Notes: generated by a model from the letters alone, not told the origin. Counted from the first letter of the stretch, positions 9,624-19,232 are shown. The stretch: DNA of 64,000 nucleotides from Acidobacteriota bacterium (GCA_019639155.1 JAHBSJ010000004.1:62001-126000); one strand, 5' to 3'. Translations and numbers: made by a program.

Positions 9624-10199
9624 ATGCCGGCTGAGGGCAATAGATCAGATGTAACGCTGCTGCTTCGTCAGATGACGGACGGTAGCAGGTCGGCGCCCGA
9701 TCGCCTGCTGGAACTCGTTTACGACGACCTGCGTCGCCTTGCCGCGGCATACATGAAAAATGAGCGGCCCGACCATACGCTGCAGGCTACGGCGCTGGTT
9801 CATGAGGCATATGTTCGGCTGGTAGATTGGAAAAATGTAACCTGGGAGAATCGGGCTCAGTTCTTCGCGGTCGCGGCGCAGGTCATGCGTAAAGTACTGA
9901 TCGACCACGCCCGTGCCCGCAATACAAAGAAGCGCGCCAGCCAACGACTGATCTTGGACGAGGCCATAAGCATCCCCGACGACAAACAGATCGACCTGAT
10001 CGCGCTTGAAGACGCCCTCATTGCTCTTGAAAAGATCGATCCGCGTCAGGCGAAGATAGTCGAACTGCGTTTTTTCGGGGGGCTTTCTATTGAGGAAACG
10101 GCCTATGTGATGGAACTGGGCGAATCAACCGTACGACGCGAATGGACCTTTGCAAAGGCGTGGTTCCAGCGCGAGCTTCGGCGCGATGTTGTGAATTGA
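9624..10199 (+). CDS. ECF-type RNA polymerase sigma factor (TIGR02999-like)
   Basis: A protein of 191 residues directing RNA polymerase to a specific promoter set. The visible features match the ECF sigma group often found beside Ser/Thr kinases in Acidobacteria and Planctomycetes: a region 2 segment (LVYDDLRRLAAAYM, then ALVHEAYVRLVD and FFAVAAQVMRKVLIDHAR) and a region 4 helix-turn-helix (VELRFFGGLSIEETAYVMELGESTVRREW). A TTG at 9588 would add 12 residues, but the -10 box lies inside that extension, so ATG 9624 is preferred. The kinase gene follows after 6 bases, implying one transcript. There is no anti-sigma gene. Regulation through the neighbouring kinase is a family-based inference. Confidence 0.9.
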   Translation: MPAEGNRSDVTLLLRQMTDGSRSAPDRLLELVYDDLRRLAAAYMKNERPDHTLQATALVHEAYVRLVDWKNVTWENRAQFFAVAAQVMRKVLIDHARARNTKKRASQRLILDEAISIPDDKQIDLIALEDALIALEKIDPRQAKIVELRFFGGLSIEETAYVMELGESTVRREWTFAKAWFQRELRRDVVN

Positions 10200-10205
10200 T
10201 ACCCT

Positions 10206-12800
10206 ATGCCCGAACCGGATTGGCAGCTTGTAAAGGATTCATTCGCAGAGGCTTACGAACTGCACGCAGAAGAACGCAACCGATTTCTTGACGAGCTTCT
10301 CAGGCAAGACGCGGAACTTCATGACGAGGTTGTTTCCCTGATCGCCGCCGCCGAACAGCCCGAAAACATAATCGAAGAAAACGCCGTTGACCTCGCGGCA
10401 AATATCACTCCAAACGAGCCTGACCTGACGGGGAGGCAGTTCGGTAATTACCGCATCATCCGCGAACTCGGCAGCGGCGGCATGGGCGCGGTCTTTTTGG
10501 CGGAACGCGACGACGGGCAGTTCAAAATGCAGGTCGCATTGAAAGTCGTTCGTCAGTCGGTCGTTGACAGCGACACGCGGAAGCGTTTTTTGGCAGAACG
10601 GCAGATACTCGCCGATCTGCATCACCCCAATATCGCAGCACTGTATGACGGAGGCGTGACCGAAGCGGGCGAACCATTCCTCGCAATGGAGTACATAGAA
10701 GGCGATCCGCTGACCGAATATGCGAATGAAAAAGAGTTGTCGATCCGTGAGCGTCTTGAACTTTTCTTAAAGGTCTGCTCGGCGGTCTCATTCGCACATA
10801 GAAACCTCATCATTCACCGTGACATCAAGCCATCGAACATTATGGTGGCCGCCGACGGCGAGCCGAAGCTGCTCGATTTCGGGCTCGCTAAAGCGCTTAG
10901 TTTCGACACGAACAAAACGCAGACAGCCTTTCGTGCGTTCACACCCGCGTATGCTTCGCCTGAGCAGTTCAAAGGTGTCGCTGTCACGACCGCAAGCGAT
11001 ATCTACTCGCTGGGCGTCGTGCTCTATGAACTGCTGACGGGCCGCGAACCATACACTATTGAGGACAAGAGCCTGGACGAGATCATCCGCACCCTGACCG
11101 AGACGGAGCCTCTGCGGCCGAGCTCTTTAGAAGATATTGCGACCGGAAACAGCGCAAGAACCGAACTTCGCGGCGATCTGGACGTCATTGTTCTGAAGGC
11201 TCTTCGCAAAGAGCCCGAACGGCGCTTTCAAACGGTTGATGACATGGCCGCCGATATTCGCAGGCATCTCGACGGACGGCCGATCGCCGCACGGCCGAAC
11301 ACGTTCGGATACATCGCGGCGAAATCGTTTGCCCGGAATAAGGCCGCGTTCATCTCGGCGGCGTTGATATTGATAGCACTTGTTGCGGGGCTCGGAATAG
11401 CATTGTGGCAGGCCGAACAGGCAGGCCGAGACCGCGACCGAGCAGAGCGGCGTTTTCAGGACGTGCGACAGCTTTCGAATTCCCTGCTTTTCGACATCTC
11501 ACCAAAGATCGAACGACTGCCCGGCTCTGTCGAAGCACGCGAAATTCTGGTCCGGCGTGCTCTCGAATATCTTGATTCCCTTTCCGCCGAGGCTGTTGAT
11601 GACGAGGCATTGCGCGCCGAACTTGCCGCCGCGTATGAAAAGGTTGGCGACCTGCAGGGGAACATTGACAAGCCGAATTTGAGCGACTACGCCGGTGCGA
11701 TCCAGAGTTTTGAAAAGGCCCGAGAACTGCGCCGAACACTTTCAGTTACGAATGAGAATCTCACCGCTCTTGCCCGGAACCTGCAGACCTCGGCCGCGAT
11801 ACGCAACCGCCAGAACGACACGGCCGGCTCGCTTGCGGACATCAGCGTGGCTCGAAACACGATCGCAAAGCTGATCGAGCGCGTCCCGAATGAAACTGAT
11901 CTGCAGCTTACTGCCGTCGATGCGGCGACCGATCATGGACGCATTCTTGCGTTCAATAATCAATACAAAGAGGCAAATGAACAGTTTGATGCAGCCATTG
12001 CGGAACTGAACGGGATCACCACAACTTCGCTGCGAAAAGATATTTTGGCCGCCCGCCTCCAAGCTTTTCACGGGAACGCGCTTTCGTGGGACGGCCGTCA
12101 GCCTGAGGCCGAAACTTCGATGGCGAAAGCATTAGAGCTATCAGACGACCTATTGCGCCGAGAGCCCTCGTCAACCGAGACGATGGCGACGCGTTGGCAG
12201 GTGCTGCTTCTGGCTAGCAGCATTTACGAGGATTCGAAGGACGACGTTTCGCTTCAGTACGCTAAAGAGGCGGAGACCGTCGCGGCGAGACGTTCAGAAC
12301 TTGACGCCGCCGATTCACAAGCGAAATTCGACCTGGCTCGTTCTCTTTCACGTGTCGGGATAATGAGCACCAAGATCGGCGACGCTGCTGCCGGCTCGTT
12401 GCATCTCACGCGCGCCGGGCGGATTTTGGAGGAGCTTATCGAACGCGAGCCCAAGAACAAGCTGTATCAGACCGACCTCGCCAAGCTCTATATTCGGCTC
12501 GGCGATACGAGTGTAAAGCGCGGCGACCCGCAGGACGCTTTGCTGAAATATCAAAACGCCGCAGTCATCTATGAGGGGCTGATCGCCGATGACTTAGAGA
12601 ACAAAATGGCACGCCGTGATCTGGCACAGGCACTGCGTGCGGTCGGCAAAACACAGATATCCGTCGGCGAGAATGCCGCAGCTCGCGCTACCCTGACCCG
12701 AGCAAAAGAAACCCTCGACGCTCTCGCCGCTGCCGGCTCGCTCGGCGGCGCCGATGCAGAACTCGTGACGGACGTTGAGAAGATGCTCGCATCGGTTTAG
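10206..12800 (+). CDS. Membrane Ser/Thr protein kinase with TPR-like C-terminus
   Basis: An 864-residue Hanks-type kinase. The N-terminal ~75 residues are helical. The kinase domain shows the glycine loop GSGGMGAVFLAE (about 89-100), ATP-binding Lys113 in VALKV, catalytic HRDIKPSN (Asp206), DFGLA (Asp224) and an ASPEQF motif. One transmembrane helix (AAFISAALILIALVAGLGIA, about 380-400) follows, then a long alpha-helical region resembling TPR repeats, probably outside the cytoplasm. It sits 6 bases after the ECF sigma gene and is presumably co-transcribed; pairs like this are common in Acidobacteriota. It probably couples an external signal to sigma-factor or target phosphorylation; its substrates cannot be told from sequence. 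Confidence 0.93.
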   Translation: MPEPDWQLVKDSFAEAYELHAEERNRFLDELLRQDAELHDEVVSLIAAAEQPENIIEENAVDLAANITPNEPDLTGRQFGNYRIIRELGSGGMGAVFLAERDDGQFKMQVALKVVRQSVVDSDTRKRFLAERQILADLHHPNIAALYDGGVTEAGEPFLAMEYIEGDPLTEYANEKELSIRERLELFLKVCSAVSFAHRNLIIHRDIKPSNIMVAADGEPKLLDFGLAKALSFDTNKTQTAFRAFTPAYASPEQFKGVAVTTASDIYSLGVVLYELLTGREPYTIEDKSLDEIIRTLTETEPLRPSSLEDIATGNSARTELRGDLDVIVLKALRKEPERRFQTVDDMAADIRRHLDGRPIAARPNTFGYIAAKSFARNKAAFISAALILIALVAGLGIALWQAEQAGRDRDRAERRFQDVRQLSNSLLFDISPKIERLPGSVEAREILVRRALEYLDSLSAEAVDDEALRAELAAAYEKVGDLQGNIDKPNLSDYAGAIQSFEKARELRRTLSVTNENLTALARNLQTSAAIRNRQNDTAGSLADISVARNTIAKLIERVPNETDLQLTAVDAATDHGRILAFNNQYKEANEQFDAAIAELNGITTTSLRKDILAARLQAFHGNALSWDGRQPEAETSMAKALELSDDLLRREPSSTETMATRWQVLLLASSIYEDSKDDVSLQYAKEAETVAARRSELDAADSQAKFDLARSLSRVGIMSTKIGDAAAGSLHLTRAGRILEELIEREPKNKLYQTDLAKLYIRLGDTSVKRGDPQDALLKYQNAAVIYEGLIADDLENKMARRDLAQALRAVGKTQISVGENAAARATLTRAKETLDALAAAGSLGGADAELVTDVEKMLASV

Positions 12801-12844
12801 AGTATTTAAGTTACCGGCGGGCCGCGAAGTTTCGGCCCACATAT

Positions 12845-14146
12845 ATGGAAATTGCCATAACAACCGCCGTTATCTCGCTCGCGGCAATGATCTTTTTGGC
12901 CACGGTGGATACGGCATTCTCGTATATCTCGGACGTCGGGCTGCGACGCATCACCGCCGACGACGAGGACACGCAGCCGCGTGCGTCGGTCGAATTTCTG
13001 CGTGAGATCATCGCGAACCGTCAGCGTTTTCGCTTCGCACTTTCATCGACAATTCAGGTCCTCCTTGTTGTCTTTGTCGTTTTGCTGACGTTCATCGTTT
13101 CCGAGTTCTTCGATGGGAAAACCAACGTGCTGATCGTTTCGCTCGGTATCGGCCTGGCCGCGACAGTTCTATTCAGGCAGATATTACCGAGGCTGCTCGT
13201 TCGGAATGAACCCGAACGAAAGCTGCTTTTTCTGCTGCCCGCGATACGTCCGCTTTATCGCGTTGCGTCCGTATTTGCCGGCACCATCGCCGACGAAACA
13301 CGGAAAAAGGACGCGGGCAAGCTGGATACTACCATCTTACCCGAGGACCGCGATGAGCGTTCGGAGGACAATAACGAGGATTTTCAGGCATTGATGGAGG
13401 TCGGCGAGGCCGAGGGCATCATCGAGGAAGATGAACGCGAGCTCATCGAAACGCTCTACGAATTCACCGATACACGAGTCGGCGAGATAATGACGCCGCG
13501 AACAGAGATAGTCGCCATTCCGGCACGCTCCACCATAAGGCAGGCACGCGACCTTATCATCGAACAGAAATATTCCCGAATGCCGGTTTATACCGACACG
13601 ATCGATAATATCGACGGTATGATCTATGTCCGCGACCTGTTGCAGGCGTGGGCGGATGGAAAAGAGGACATGCGTGTCGAACTGCTGCTGCGGCCCGCTT
13701 TCTTTGTGCCGGAAACGAAGTCTGTTTCTGAACTGCTAAAGAGCATGCAGCAGAACCACGTCCAGATAGCGGTCGTTATTGATGAATATGGCGGCGTGGC
13801 AGGAGTGATCACCGTCGAGGACATCATCGAAGAGATCGTCGGCGAGATCGAGGACGAGGACACGACGGAAGAAGAGATACTTGAGATCATCGAGGGCGAC
13901 GGCACCTATTACGATGTCCTTGGCTCAACGGAGATCGATAAGATCGAGCGGCTATTTGACCTTGAACTTGAGGACGACGATTACACCACGATCGCGGGCA
14001 TGGTAACAAGCGAGACCGGCCATGTACCGAAAACCGGTGAACGCCTCGCCATCCGAGGTCTCGACATCGAAATATTAAAGCGCGACGAAAAGCGTATCAC
14101 TCTTGTGCGAATACGTCGTGCGGAAAATGCCGCGACGTTAGGCTAG
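12845..14146 (+). CDS. CNNM/CorC-family membrane protein with CBS pair
   Basis: A 433-residue protein of the hemolysin-C/CorC/CNNM group, associated with divalent cation (Mg2+/Co2+) handling. It has an N-terminal membrane domain with about three to four hydrophobic helices (roughly residues 5-27, 63-85, 95-118 and a shorter one). An acidic linker follows, then two CBS domains (from VGEIMTPRTEIVAIP to VITVEDIIEEIVGEI) and a C-terminal CorC_HlyC domain (GSTEIDKIERLFDLEL...GERLAIRGLDIEIL). The ATG follows a GC-rich hairpin (GGGCCG/CGGCCC near 12818-12838) after the kinase gene. It is probably a separate function from the kinase. The biotin carrier gene follows on the same strand. Confidence 0.87.
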   Translation: MEIAITTAVISLAAMIFLATVDTAFSYISDVGLRRITADDEDTQPRASVEFLREIIANRQRFRFALSSTIQVLLVVFVVLLTFIVSEFFDGKTNVLIVSLGIGLAATVLFRQILPRLLVRNEPERKLLFLLPAIRPLYRVASVFAGTIADETRKKDAGKLDTTILPEDRDERSEDNNEDFQALMEVGEAEGIIEEDERELIETLYEFTDTRVGEIMTPRTEIVAIPARSTIRQARDLIIEQKYSRMPVYTDTIDNIDGMIYVRDLLQAWADGKEDMRVELLLRPAFFVPETKSVSELLKSMQQNHVQIAVVIDEYGGVAGVITVEDIIEEIVGEIEDEDTTEEEILEIIEGDGTYYDVLGSTEIDKIERLFDLELEDDDYTTIAGMVTSETGHVPKTGERLAIRGLDIEILKRDEKRITLVRIRRAENAATLG

Positions 14147-14187
14147 TTATTTTGCCACATTGAATGGGCTGTTTCTGTTACTGACTT

Positions 14188-14688
14188 ATGAGATTTACTG
14201 CAAAATTGGACGGCAGAGAATTCCCTGTGGAGTTAAAACGCGATGGCCGCCGCATCGCCGCCGTCATCGACGGCCGCGAGATCGAATACGATGCCAGCGA
14301 GGTCGAGCCGGGCATTTTTCTCCTAAAGAACGGCGAAAACAACTACGAAGCAGCTATTTCGATAAAGGCCGATGGCGGCTACCTGGCGACGGTCCGCGGT
14401 TTCGAGGTCGAGCTTGAATTGATCGATCCTAAACGGCTTCGCGGCGGCGTATCGGGAGGCGACGACGCCGGCGGGCGTGCCGAGATCAAGTCCGCAATGC
14501 CCGGTAAGATAGTGCGTCTGATCGCTGCAGCGGGCGATGAGATCGCAAAAGGTGACGGCGTGCTCGTCGTCGAAGCGATGAAGATGCAAAACGAACTCCG
14601 CTCACCGCGAGACGGCATCGTCAAAGAGATCGCCGTTGCCGAAGGCGACACGGTAGGCGCCGGACAACTTCTTGCTGTTATCGAGTAG
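14188..14688 (+). CDS. Biotin carboxyl carrier protein-like protein
   Basis: A 166-residue protein with a C-terminal biotinyl domain. The biotinylation motif EAMKM is complete with acceptor Lys132, followed by NELRSPRDGIVKEI and a closing GQLLAVIE, the usual swinging-arm hairpin. The N-terminal ~90 residues form a small beta-rich domain like those of acyl-CoA carboxylase carrier subunits. It would carry carboxyl groups for a biotin-dependent carboxylase, perhaps propionyl- or acetyl-CoA carboxylase, but no carboxylase or transferase subunit is in the window. It starts 41 bases after the CBS-protein gene and is likely in the same transcript. The ATG at 14188 begins a sensible N-terminus without a strong ribosome binding site. 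Confidence 0.85.
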   Translation: MRFTAKLDGREFPVELKRDGRRIAAVIDGREIEYDASEVEPGIFLLKNGENNYEAAISIKADGGYLATVRGFEVELELIDPKRLRGGVSGGDDAGGRAEIKSAMPGKIVRLIAAAGDEIAKGDGVLVVEAMKMQNELRSPRDGIVKEIAVAEGDTVGAGQLLAVIE

Positions 14689-14712
14689 CTCCTTTTGGAT
14701 CCAATACGGACT

Positions 14713-14799
14713 TGCCGTTGGCTTTAGCCCAAACCTGCATGTTGTGCTAAATCCCGATTCATATCCCTGCCTGTGAACCGGCGGCTGAAACCGACGGCA
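14713..14799. repeat. 87-bp palindromic element with 17-bp imperfect terminal inverted repeats
   Basis: Between two convergent genes lie TGCCGTTGGCTTTAGCC (14713-14729) and the complement of TGCCGTCGGTTTCAGCC (14783-14799). They differ at three positions, all C/T transitions. The 53-base core shows no coding. It looks like a REP- or MITE-type dispersed element; only one copy is seen here, so mobility is unproven. Confidence 0.5.
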
Positions 14800-14810
14800 G
14801 TACTTTAATT

Positions 14811-17396
14811 TCACCTGCTTCGGTAGCTCACAATATTCGCGAACAACCGATATGCTCCCGGCACACCCGCCGGAAGCTGTCTAAACATCGAATAGCTGCA
14901 ATAGACGTATTTCCCGCGGCCGACGTCCGCAACCACGAGCCCGCCGGCATTTTCAGCTTCGCCGGCGTCGTGCGTTTCCAGCAGCCCAACATAACGCTCG
15001 TCCATCGTTGAAAAATTGTAAAGATTGCGTTCCTGAACCCAGCCCTCGAAATCTGCGTCGGTGATCTTGTTCGGGGTGTTGAGGATCGGGTGTTCGGGGC
15101 GCGCGAATGTCACCTTTGCATCTTCATCAGCCGTTCGCGGCCCCATCTGCGTTGGGAACGGAGCGAGGTTCTGTTGTGCGTAGGCGTTCAGTTGATACTG
15201 CACGACCAGCGTCCCGCCTGCGTTCATAAAATCCGTCAACCGCCGGTTATTCGCTACGAGGTCCGGCCGCACCTGATAGGCACGAATGCCAACAACGATC
15301 GTGTCGTAGCGGCCGAGGTCACCGCTCGCGAGTTCGGTCTCCGTGATCGTCGTAACATCAAATCCCATTTGCCTCAATGCTTCCGGAATGCGGTCGCCGC
15401 TGCCCGGAATATAGCCTATTTTAACGGCCTCGGTCCTCAGCGGAATGACCTTAACATCAGCGGTGGCCCGCCTGTAATACCGGTGGGTCTGTATATGCGG
15501 ATATGCGATGGTACGCATTGTTTCGGTGGCTAACGATTCTCCGATCATTGCGTTCGCGGATATTTGGTATTCGCCCTCAGGAGAGTTCGCCGGGATCGTG
15601 ACGTCCAATTCTATCGCGACGCGTTCACCTGTCCGCTTCAGCTCAAACGTCTTTGCCGACGACGTGTAGTTCCATTCGTCTGCGGCATTGATGTTGAGCG
15701 CAACGCTACCGGCGACACGCCCACGCGTATGGTTCGTAACGCTCATCGTCAGCCGCCGCTGCTGCGGCTTTTCCGATCTGGGCACGATCAGCAGATCTCG
15801 GTCGAGTTCAACGGTAACACCGGGAACGACCGACAGCGGGCGGCGCAACTCGCCGCGGATATCATCGGCAAAGCGGAACTCGACCGGCTGATCGAACGAT
15901 AATTCGACACCGGCGATATCGGCCTTTACGACGGCCTTTGCTTCGGGCGGAGCCAGAGGATCCGTGGCAAAGGGTGCCTTATCAGGCCAGCGAAACATTT
16001 CGCCGTCGCGCTCATTCTCCAGCCAATAAGGTTGGGTCGGCCGGGCGTCGCTCGCGACCGTGACGTTAAAAAAGGCCGCAAGGTTTGCGTTCTCTCGAAG
16101 GATCGACGCCGGAATATTTCCTGCGGGTGCTGCCGCCGTTTCCGTTTTCCATCTCTGCGGCACGGAAAGCTCTATCGACTTGATCGTCACATCGTCACGA
16201 AACGGCGTATATGCCTTTATCCCGACCAAGAACGCCTCGCCCGGCACGACGGTTTCCCTTTCAGCAAGCGCGTCGATCTGCAGCCCCGCAGCACGAGCGA
16301 TGGCATCGCGAAACTGCGCCTGCTTGTCCTTGAAAAAGTTCTTAAGTATGGGATGGCGGATCGACCATTCCGCTGTATTTGCCGCCTTGTAACCTCGGAT
16401 AAGCTCCGGCAATATCGCCGATGGCCGGCGTATGTCGAGCGTACTCCGAGCCTCCTCGATCGCCGCGGCCATCTCGTTCAGATGCGGTTCAAGAACCGAA
16501 TTCTGCATTCCGACAAGCCGCGGATAACCACGGATCGATAGATCGAGGCCATCCATGAAAGGGGCATCGTTCGTTTCGCTGCTTACGCGATTCAATCCCG
16601 AAAATTGATCGCCGCGAAGTTCCAATACGCCCTGTTCCTGAGATTTATGCTGGCTGCGTGCTTCCATCGCGATCTCGAAATATGAGCGTCCGACGACCGG
16701 GTCAAAGATGCCCGTGTTGACACGCAACTGCGGTTCGCCCGTCGCGCGAAAACCGTGACGGCGATAAAATTTCCGCACTTGCCACGCGGTTCCCGCATCC
16801 GAACACTGCCTTTGATCAGCAGCGGCCTCGATCGCCTTGGGCGTGATATAGCCTGAGAACTGATGATGTCCATGGCCGTCGGCTGTCGTTCCCGAGAATT
16901 GCGATACGACGACGAGCGGACGAAATGCTCGTATCACACGGACCGCATCGCAGAGAACTGCCTGTTCGTCCCATTTTTCGCGAGCCTCAGCAAGCGTCTT
17001 GGAAAATCCGTAATCGTAAGCCCGCGTGAAAAACTGTTCTGCGCCGTCGAGAGTTCGCGCCTGCAGCAGTTCTTCGGTACGGATAACGCCCAAAGCCTCG
17101 CCGAGTTCGGGGCCGATGATGTTCTGGCCGCCGTCGCCGCGTGTCAGCGATAAATACGCGGTCCGTGCATTCAGCCCGCGGGCGAGATATGCGAGAAGAG
17201 CGGTATCTTCGTCATCGGGATGCGCTCCGATCATCAATACGCTCGCTGATGTATTCAGCCTGTCGAGCGATTTTATCAGCCCCGCCGCGCCGAGGTCATA
17301 AACCGGCCGCACCTGCGCAGGTACGTCCAACCGCAGAGACGCGGAGACGCAGAGTAGAACAATTGAAAATACTGCCAATTGACGGATCTTGGTCAT
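14811..17396 (-). CDS. Secreted PIG-L (LmbE) family deacetylase, long form
   Basis: An 861-residue exported protein with an N-terminal PIG-L domain. The zinc motif AHPDDE is at residues 58-63 and a second His cluster is DGHGHHQFSG. PIG-L enzymes remove acetyl groups from N-acetylglucosamine-type substrates. Beyond residue ~300 there is a long beta-rich extension and a C-terminal part resembling glutamine-amidotransferase-like ThuA/BPL-like folds (from YIPGSGDRIPEALRQMGFDV). It is far longer than cytoplasmic BshB (about 230 residues), so a role in bacillithiol synthesis is uncertain despite bshC upstream in the same run. The signal peptide core LLCVSASLRL is encoded by a dispersed repeat (see 17329-17444). 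The symporter gene ends 15 bases upstream. Confidence 0.87.
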   Translation of the reverse strand: MTKIRQLAVFSIVLLCVSASLRLDVPAQVRPVYDLGAAGLIKSLDRLNTSASVLMIGAHPDDEDTALLAYLARGLNARTAYLSLTRGDGGQNIIGPELGEALGVIRTEELLQARTLDGAEQFFTRAYDYGFSKTLAEAREKWDEQAVLCDAVRVIRAFRPLVVVSQFSGTTADGHGHHQFSGYITPKAIEAAADQRQCSDAGTAWQVRKFYRRHGFRATGEPQLRVNTGIFDPVVGRSYFEIAMEARSQHKSQEQGVLELRGDQFSGLNRVSSETNDAPFMDGLDLSIRGYPRLVGMQNSVLEPHLNEMAAAIEEARSTLDIRRPSAILPELIRGYKAANTAEWSIRHPILKNFFKDKQAQFRDAIARAAGLQIDALAERETVVPGEAFLVGIKAYTPFRDDVTIKSIELSVPQRWKTETAAAPAGNIPASILRENANLAAFFNVTVASDARPTQPYWLENERDGEMFRWPDKAPFATDPLAPPEAKAVVKADIAGVELSFDQPVEFRFADDIRGELRRPLSVVPGVTVELDRDLLIVPRSEKPQQRRLTMSVTNHTRGRVAGSVALNINAADEWNYTSSAKTFELKRTGERVAIELDVTIPANSPEGEYQISANAMIGESLATETMRTIAYPHIQTHRYYRRATADVKVIPLRTEAVKIGYIPGSGDRIPEALRQMGFDVTTITETELASGDLGRYDTIVVGIRAYQVRPDLVANNRRLTDFMNAGGTLVVQYQLNAYAQQNLAPFPTQMGPRTADEDAKVTFARPEHPILNTPNKITDADFEGWVQERNLYNFSTMDERYVGLLETHDAGEAENAGGLVVADVGRGKYVYCSYSMFRQLPAGVPGAYRLFANIVSYRSR

Positions 17397-17444
17397 AAAT
17401 CAAATCTAATATTAAATGCTCTGCGTCTCGGCGTCTCCGCGGTT
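17329..17444. repeat. 26-bp imperfect inverted repeat across the symporter/deacetylase junction
   Basis: The arms are 17329-17354 and 17419-17444, complementary at 24 of 26 positions, with a 64-base loop. Each arm is a copy of a purine-rich CGCAGAGACGC-type repeat. One encodes the end of the symporter (NRGDAETQ) and the other the signal-peptide core of the deacetylase (LCVSASLR). The loop holds the symporter stop codon and the deacetylase ATG. In RNA it could isolate the deacetylase start in a large hairpin loop. Confidence 0.7.
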
Positions 17445-19094
17445 CACATCTCTCTTGGACGTCAGGCTGACGAGATATCCTGCGATCACGGTAACGACGC
17501 AGCCGATGACGTTGAACCAGAGGAACTCGATATTGGTGTACAAACTGGCGACCCATACCGATGAGATGCCGAAAAGCAGCCCTGCGAATGCCCCGCGTGC
17601 GTTCGCACGACGTACCGCGAATGCCAACACAAAAACGCCGAGCAGCGAACCGTAAAAGAATGAACCGAAACGGTTTACGACCTCGATGAGCGAACCGAGA
17701 TTCGTCGCAAATATCGCGACAATGCACGCGAAAATCCCCCAAATGAACGTCGCAATGCGGCCGACGAGTATAAGATGCGGATCTGTGCCTTCGGGACGGT
17801 AAAGCCGCCGGTAAAAGTCGATCGTCGTCGCTGTGGCGAGTGCGTTCAGTTCCGACGATATCGACGACATCGCGGCGGCAAAAATCGCCGCTATCAGCAG
17901 CCCGATGATGCCGATCGGCATATTCTGCAGAATGAAGGTCGGGAAGACGTAGTTGACATCATTGAAAGAGCGGTTGCCGGATGAGCGGACAAGTTCAACT
18001 GCCTCTTTGCGAACCTCGCTGAAACGCTTATTGGCGTCGACGTAGTTCGCTCGGGCCGCGTCGTTTGCTGCGTCGAATGCAAGAGCCGCGTCTCGCCGAG
18101 CACTGTGGGCATCGGCAAAACGCTGCTCTACCGCCTTGTATTCCGCGGTCTGCGAAACCTTTGCCGCTTCGTTCGGATTGAAGATGAGCGGCGGCGTGTG
18201 AAACTGATAAAAGACAAATACCATTATCCCGATCAGCAGAATGAAGAACTGCATCGGGATCTTCAGAAAAGCACTCATCAGCAGAGACGTACGTCCCTGA
18301 TCGACGGACTTTGCGGTCAGGAACCGCTGTACCTGGCTCTGATCGCAGCCGAAGTAGCCGAGAGCCAGAAACATGCCGCCGATCAGCCCTGACCATATCG
18401 TATATTTCTCGGTCAGGTCAAAGCTCGTATCGACCATGTCGAGTTTGCCTAGGCTTCCTGCAAGATGCAGTCCGTCGGCCATCGAAACGCCCGGCGGAAA
18501 GCTGGAAACGATCACGTAAAACGCAACGCCGAGCCCGATGAAAATGATCACCATTTGCTTGACGTCCGTCCAAGTAACAGCCCGCACGCCGCCGAACATC
18601 GTATAAAGCGTGGTCGATAGCCCGATGGCGAAGATGGTCGCGATCAGATTCCAACCGAAAACTATCGACAGGACGATCGCCGGAGCCGAGATGATCGTGC
18701 CGACGCCGAGCCCTCGCGAAATAAGAAAAAAGAAGCTGGTGAGCGAACGCACGCGCACATCAAAACGGCGTTCCAGGTATTCGTAAGCTGTAAAGACCTG
18801 AGCGCGGCTGAAAAAAGGCACGACCGTCACGCACAAAATGATCATCGCGAAGGGCAGTCCGTAATAAAACTGTATGAACCGCATCCCGTCCGAATACGCC
18901 TGCCCCGTCGTCCCGACCAGCGTGATAGCCGACATCTGTGTCGCCATTACGGACAGTCCGACCGCCCACCAAGGCAGGCCGCGATCCGCAAGGAAAAATC
19001 CTTCCTTCGTCTTGCTGTGTTTTGATAGGCGAATGCCGTCGAAGATGACGTATGCAAGATACGCGGCGACTATCGCCCAGTCGAGCCATTTCAT
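17412..19094 (-). CDS. Sodium:solute symporter (SSS family)
   Basis: A 560-residue integral membrane transporter with about 13 hydrophobic helices, using the sodium gradient for uptake. Family signs are the N-terminal segment [34 protein letters not shown] in the first core helix, and [20 protein letters not shown]. Between later helices there is an unusual soluble stretch of about 70 residues (roughly 325-395) rich in Ala, Arg and acidic residues, likely helical. Substrate unknown; the adjacent PIG-L enzyme suggests a sugar or amino-sugar derivative (inference). The last residues come from a dispersed repeat. The gene begins 6 bases after a 42-residue membrane peptide, in the bshC-mutL run. 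Confidence 0.9.
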   Translation of the reverse strand: MKWLDWAIVAAYLAYVIFDGIRLSKHSKTKEGFFLADRGLPWWAVGLSVMATQMSAITLVGTTGQAYSDGMRFIQFYYGLPFAMIILCVTVVPFFSRAQVFTAYEYLERRFDVRVRSLTSFFFLISRGLGVGTIISAPAIVLSIVFGWNLIATIFAIGLSTTLYTMFGGVRAVTWTDVKQMVIIFIGLGVAFYVIVSSFPPGVSMADGLHLAGSLGKLDMVDTSFDLTEKYTIWSGLIGGMFLALGYFGCDQSQVQRFLTAKSVDQGRTSLLMSAFLKIPMQFFILLIGIMVFVFYQFHTPPLIFNPNEAAKVSQTAEYKAVEQRFADAHSARRDAALAFDAANDAARANYVDANKRFSEVRKEAVELVRSSGNRSFNDVNYVFPTFILQNMPIGIIGLLIAAIFAAAMSSISSELNALATATTIDFYRRLYRPEGTDPHLILVGRIATFIWGIFACIVAIFATNLGSLIEVVNRFGSFFYGSLLGVFVLAFAVRRANARGAFAGLLFGISSVWVASLYTNIEFLWFNVIGCVVTVIAGYLVSLTSKRDVNRGDAETQSI

Positions 19095-19100
19095 AAATGA

Positions 19101-19229
19101 TCAAGAAAAATACCGCGAAAAAGCCCAAAGGGCCGTTACGACAATTACTGTAAATATCACTACTGCCGCATAGACACGCCGCCAAAATGCCGCATCGCGT
19201 TCTTCTTTGTGTGAAGTGTCGTTATCCAT
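19101..19229 (-). CDS. 42-residue single-pass membrane peptide
   Basis: A small open frame that fits exactly between mutL (its stop is 3 bases upstream) and the symporter (its ATG is 6 bases downstream). The peptide begins MDNDTSHKEERDAAFWRR and continues into one hydrophobic helix (VYAAVVIFTVIVVTALWAF), ending RYFS. A charged N-terminus followed by a single helix with Arg on both sides is typical of small transporter-associated proteins. The packed spacing without overlap supports it as a real gene. It may assist the symporter; that is inference. It has no strong ribosome binding site and could rely on coupling to mutL. Confidence 0.7.
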   Translation of the reverse strand: MDNDTSHKEERDAAFWRRVYAAVVIFTVIVVTALWAFSRYFS

Positions 19230-19232
19230 ATT

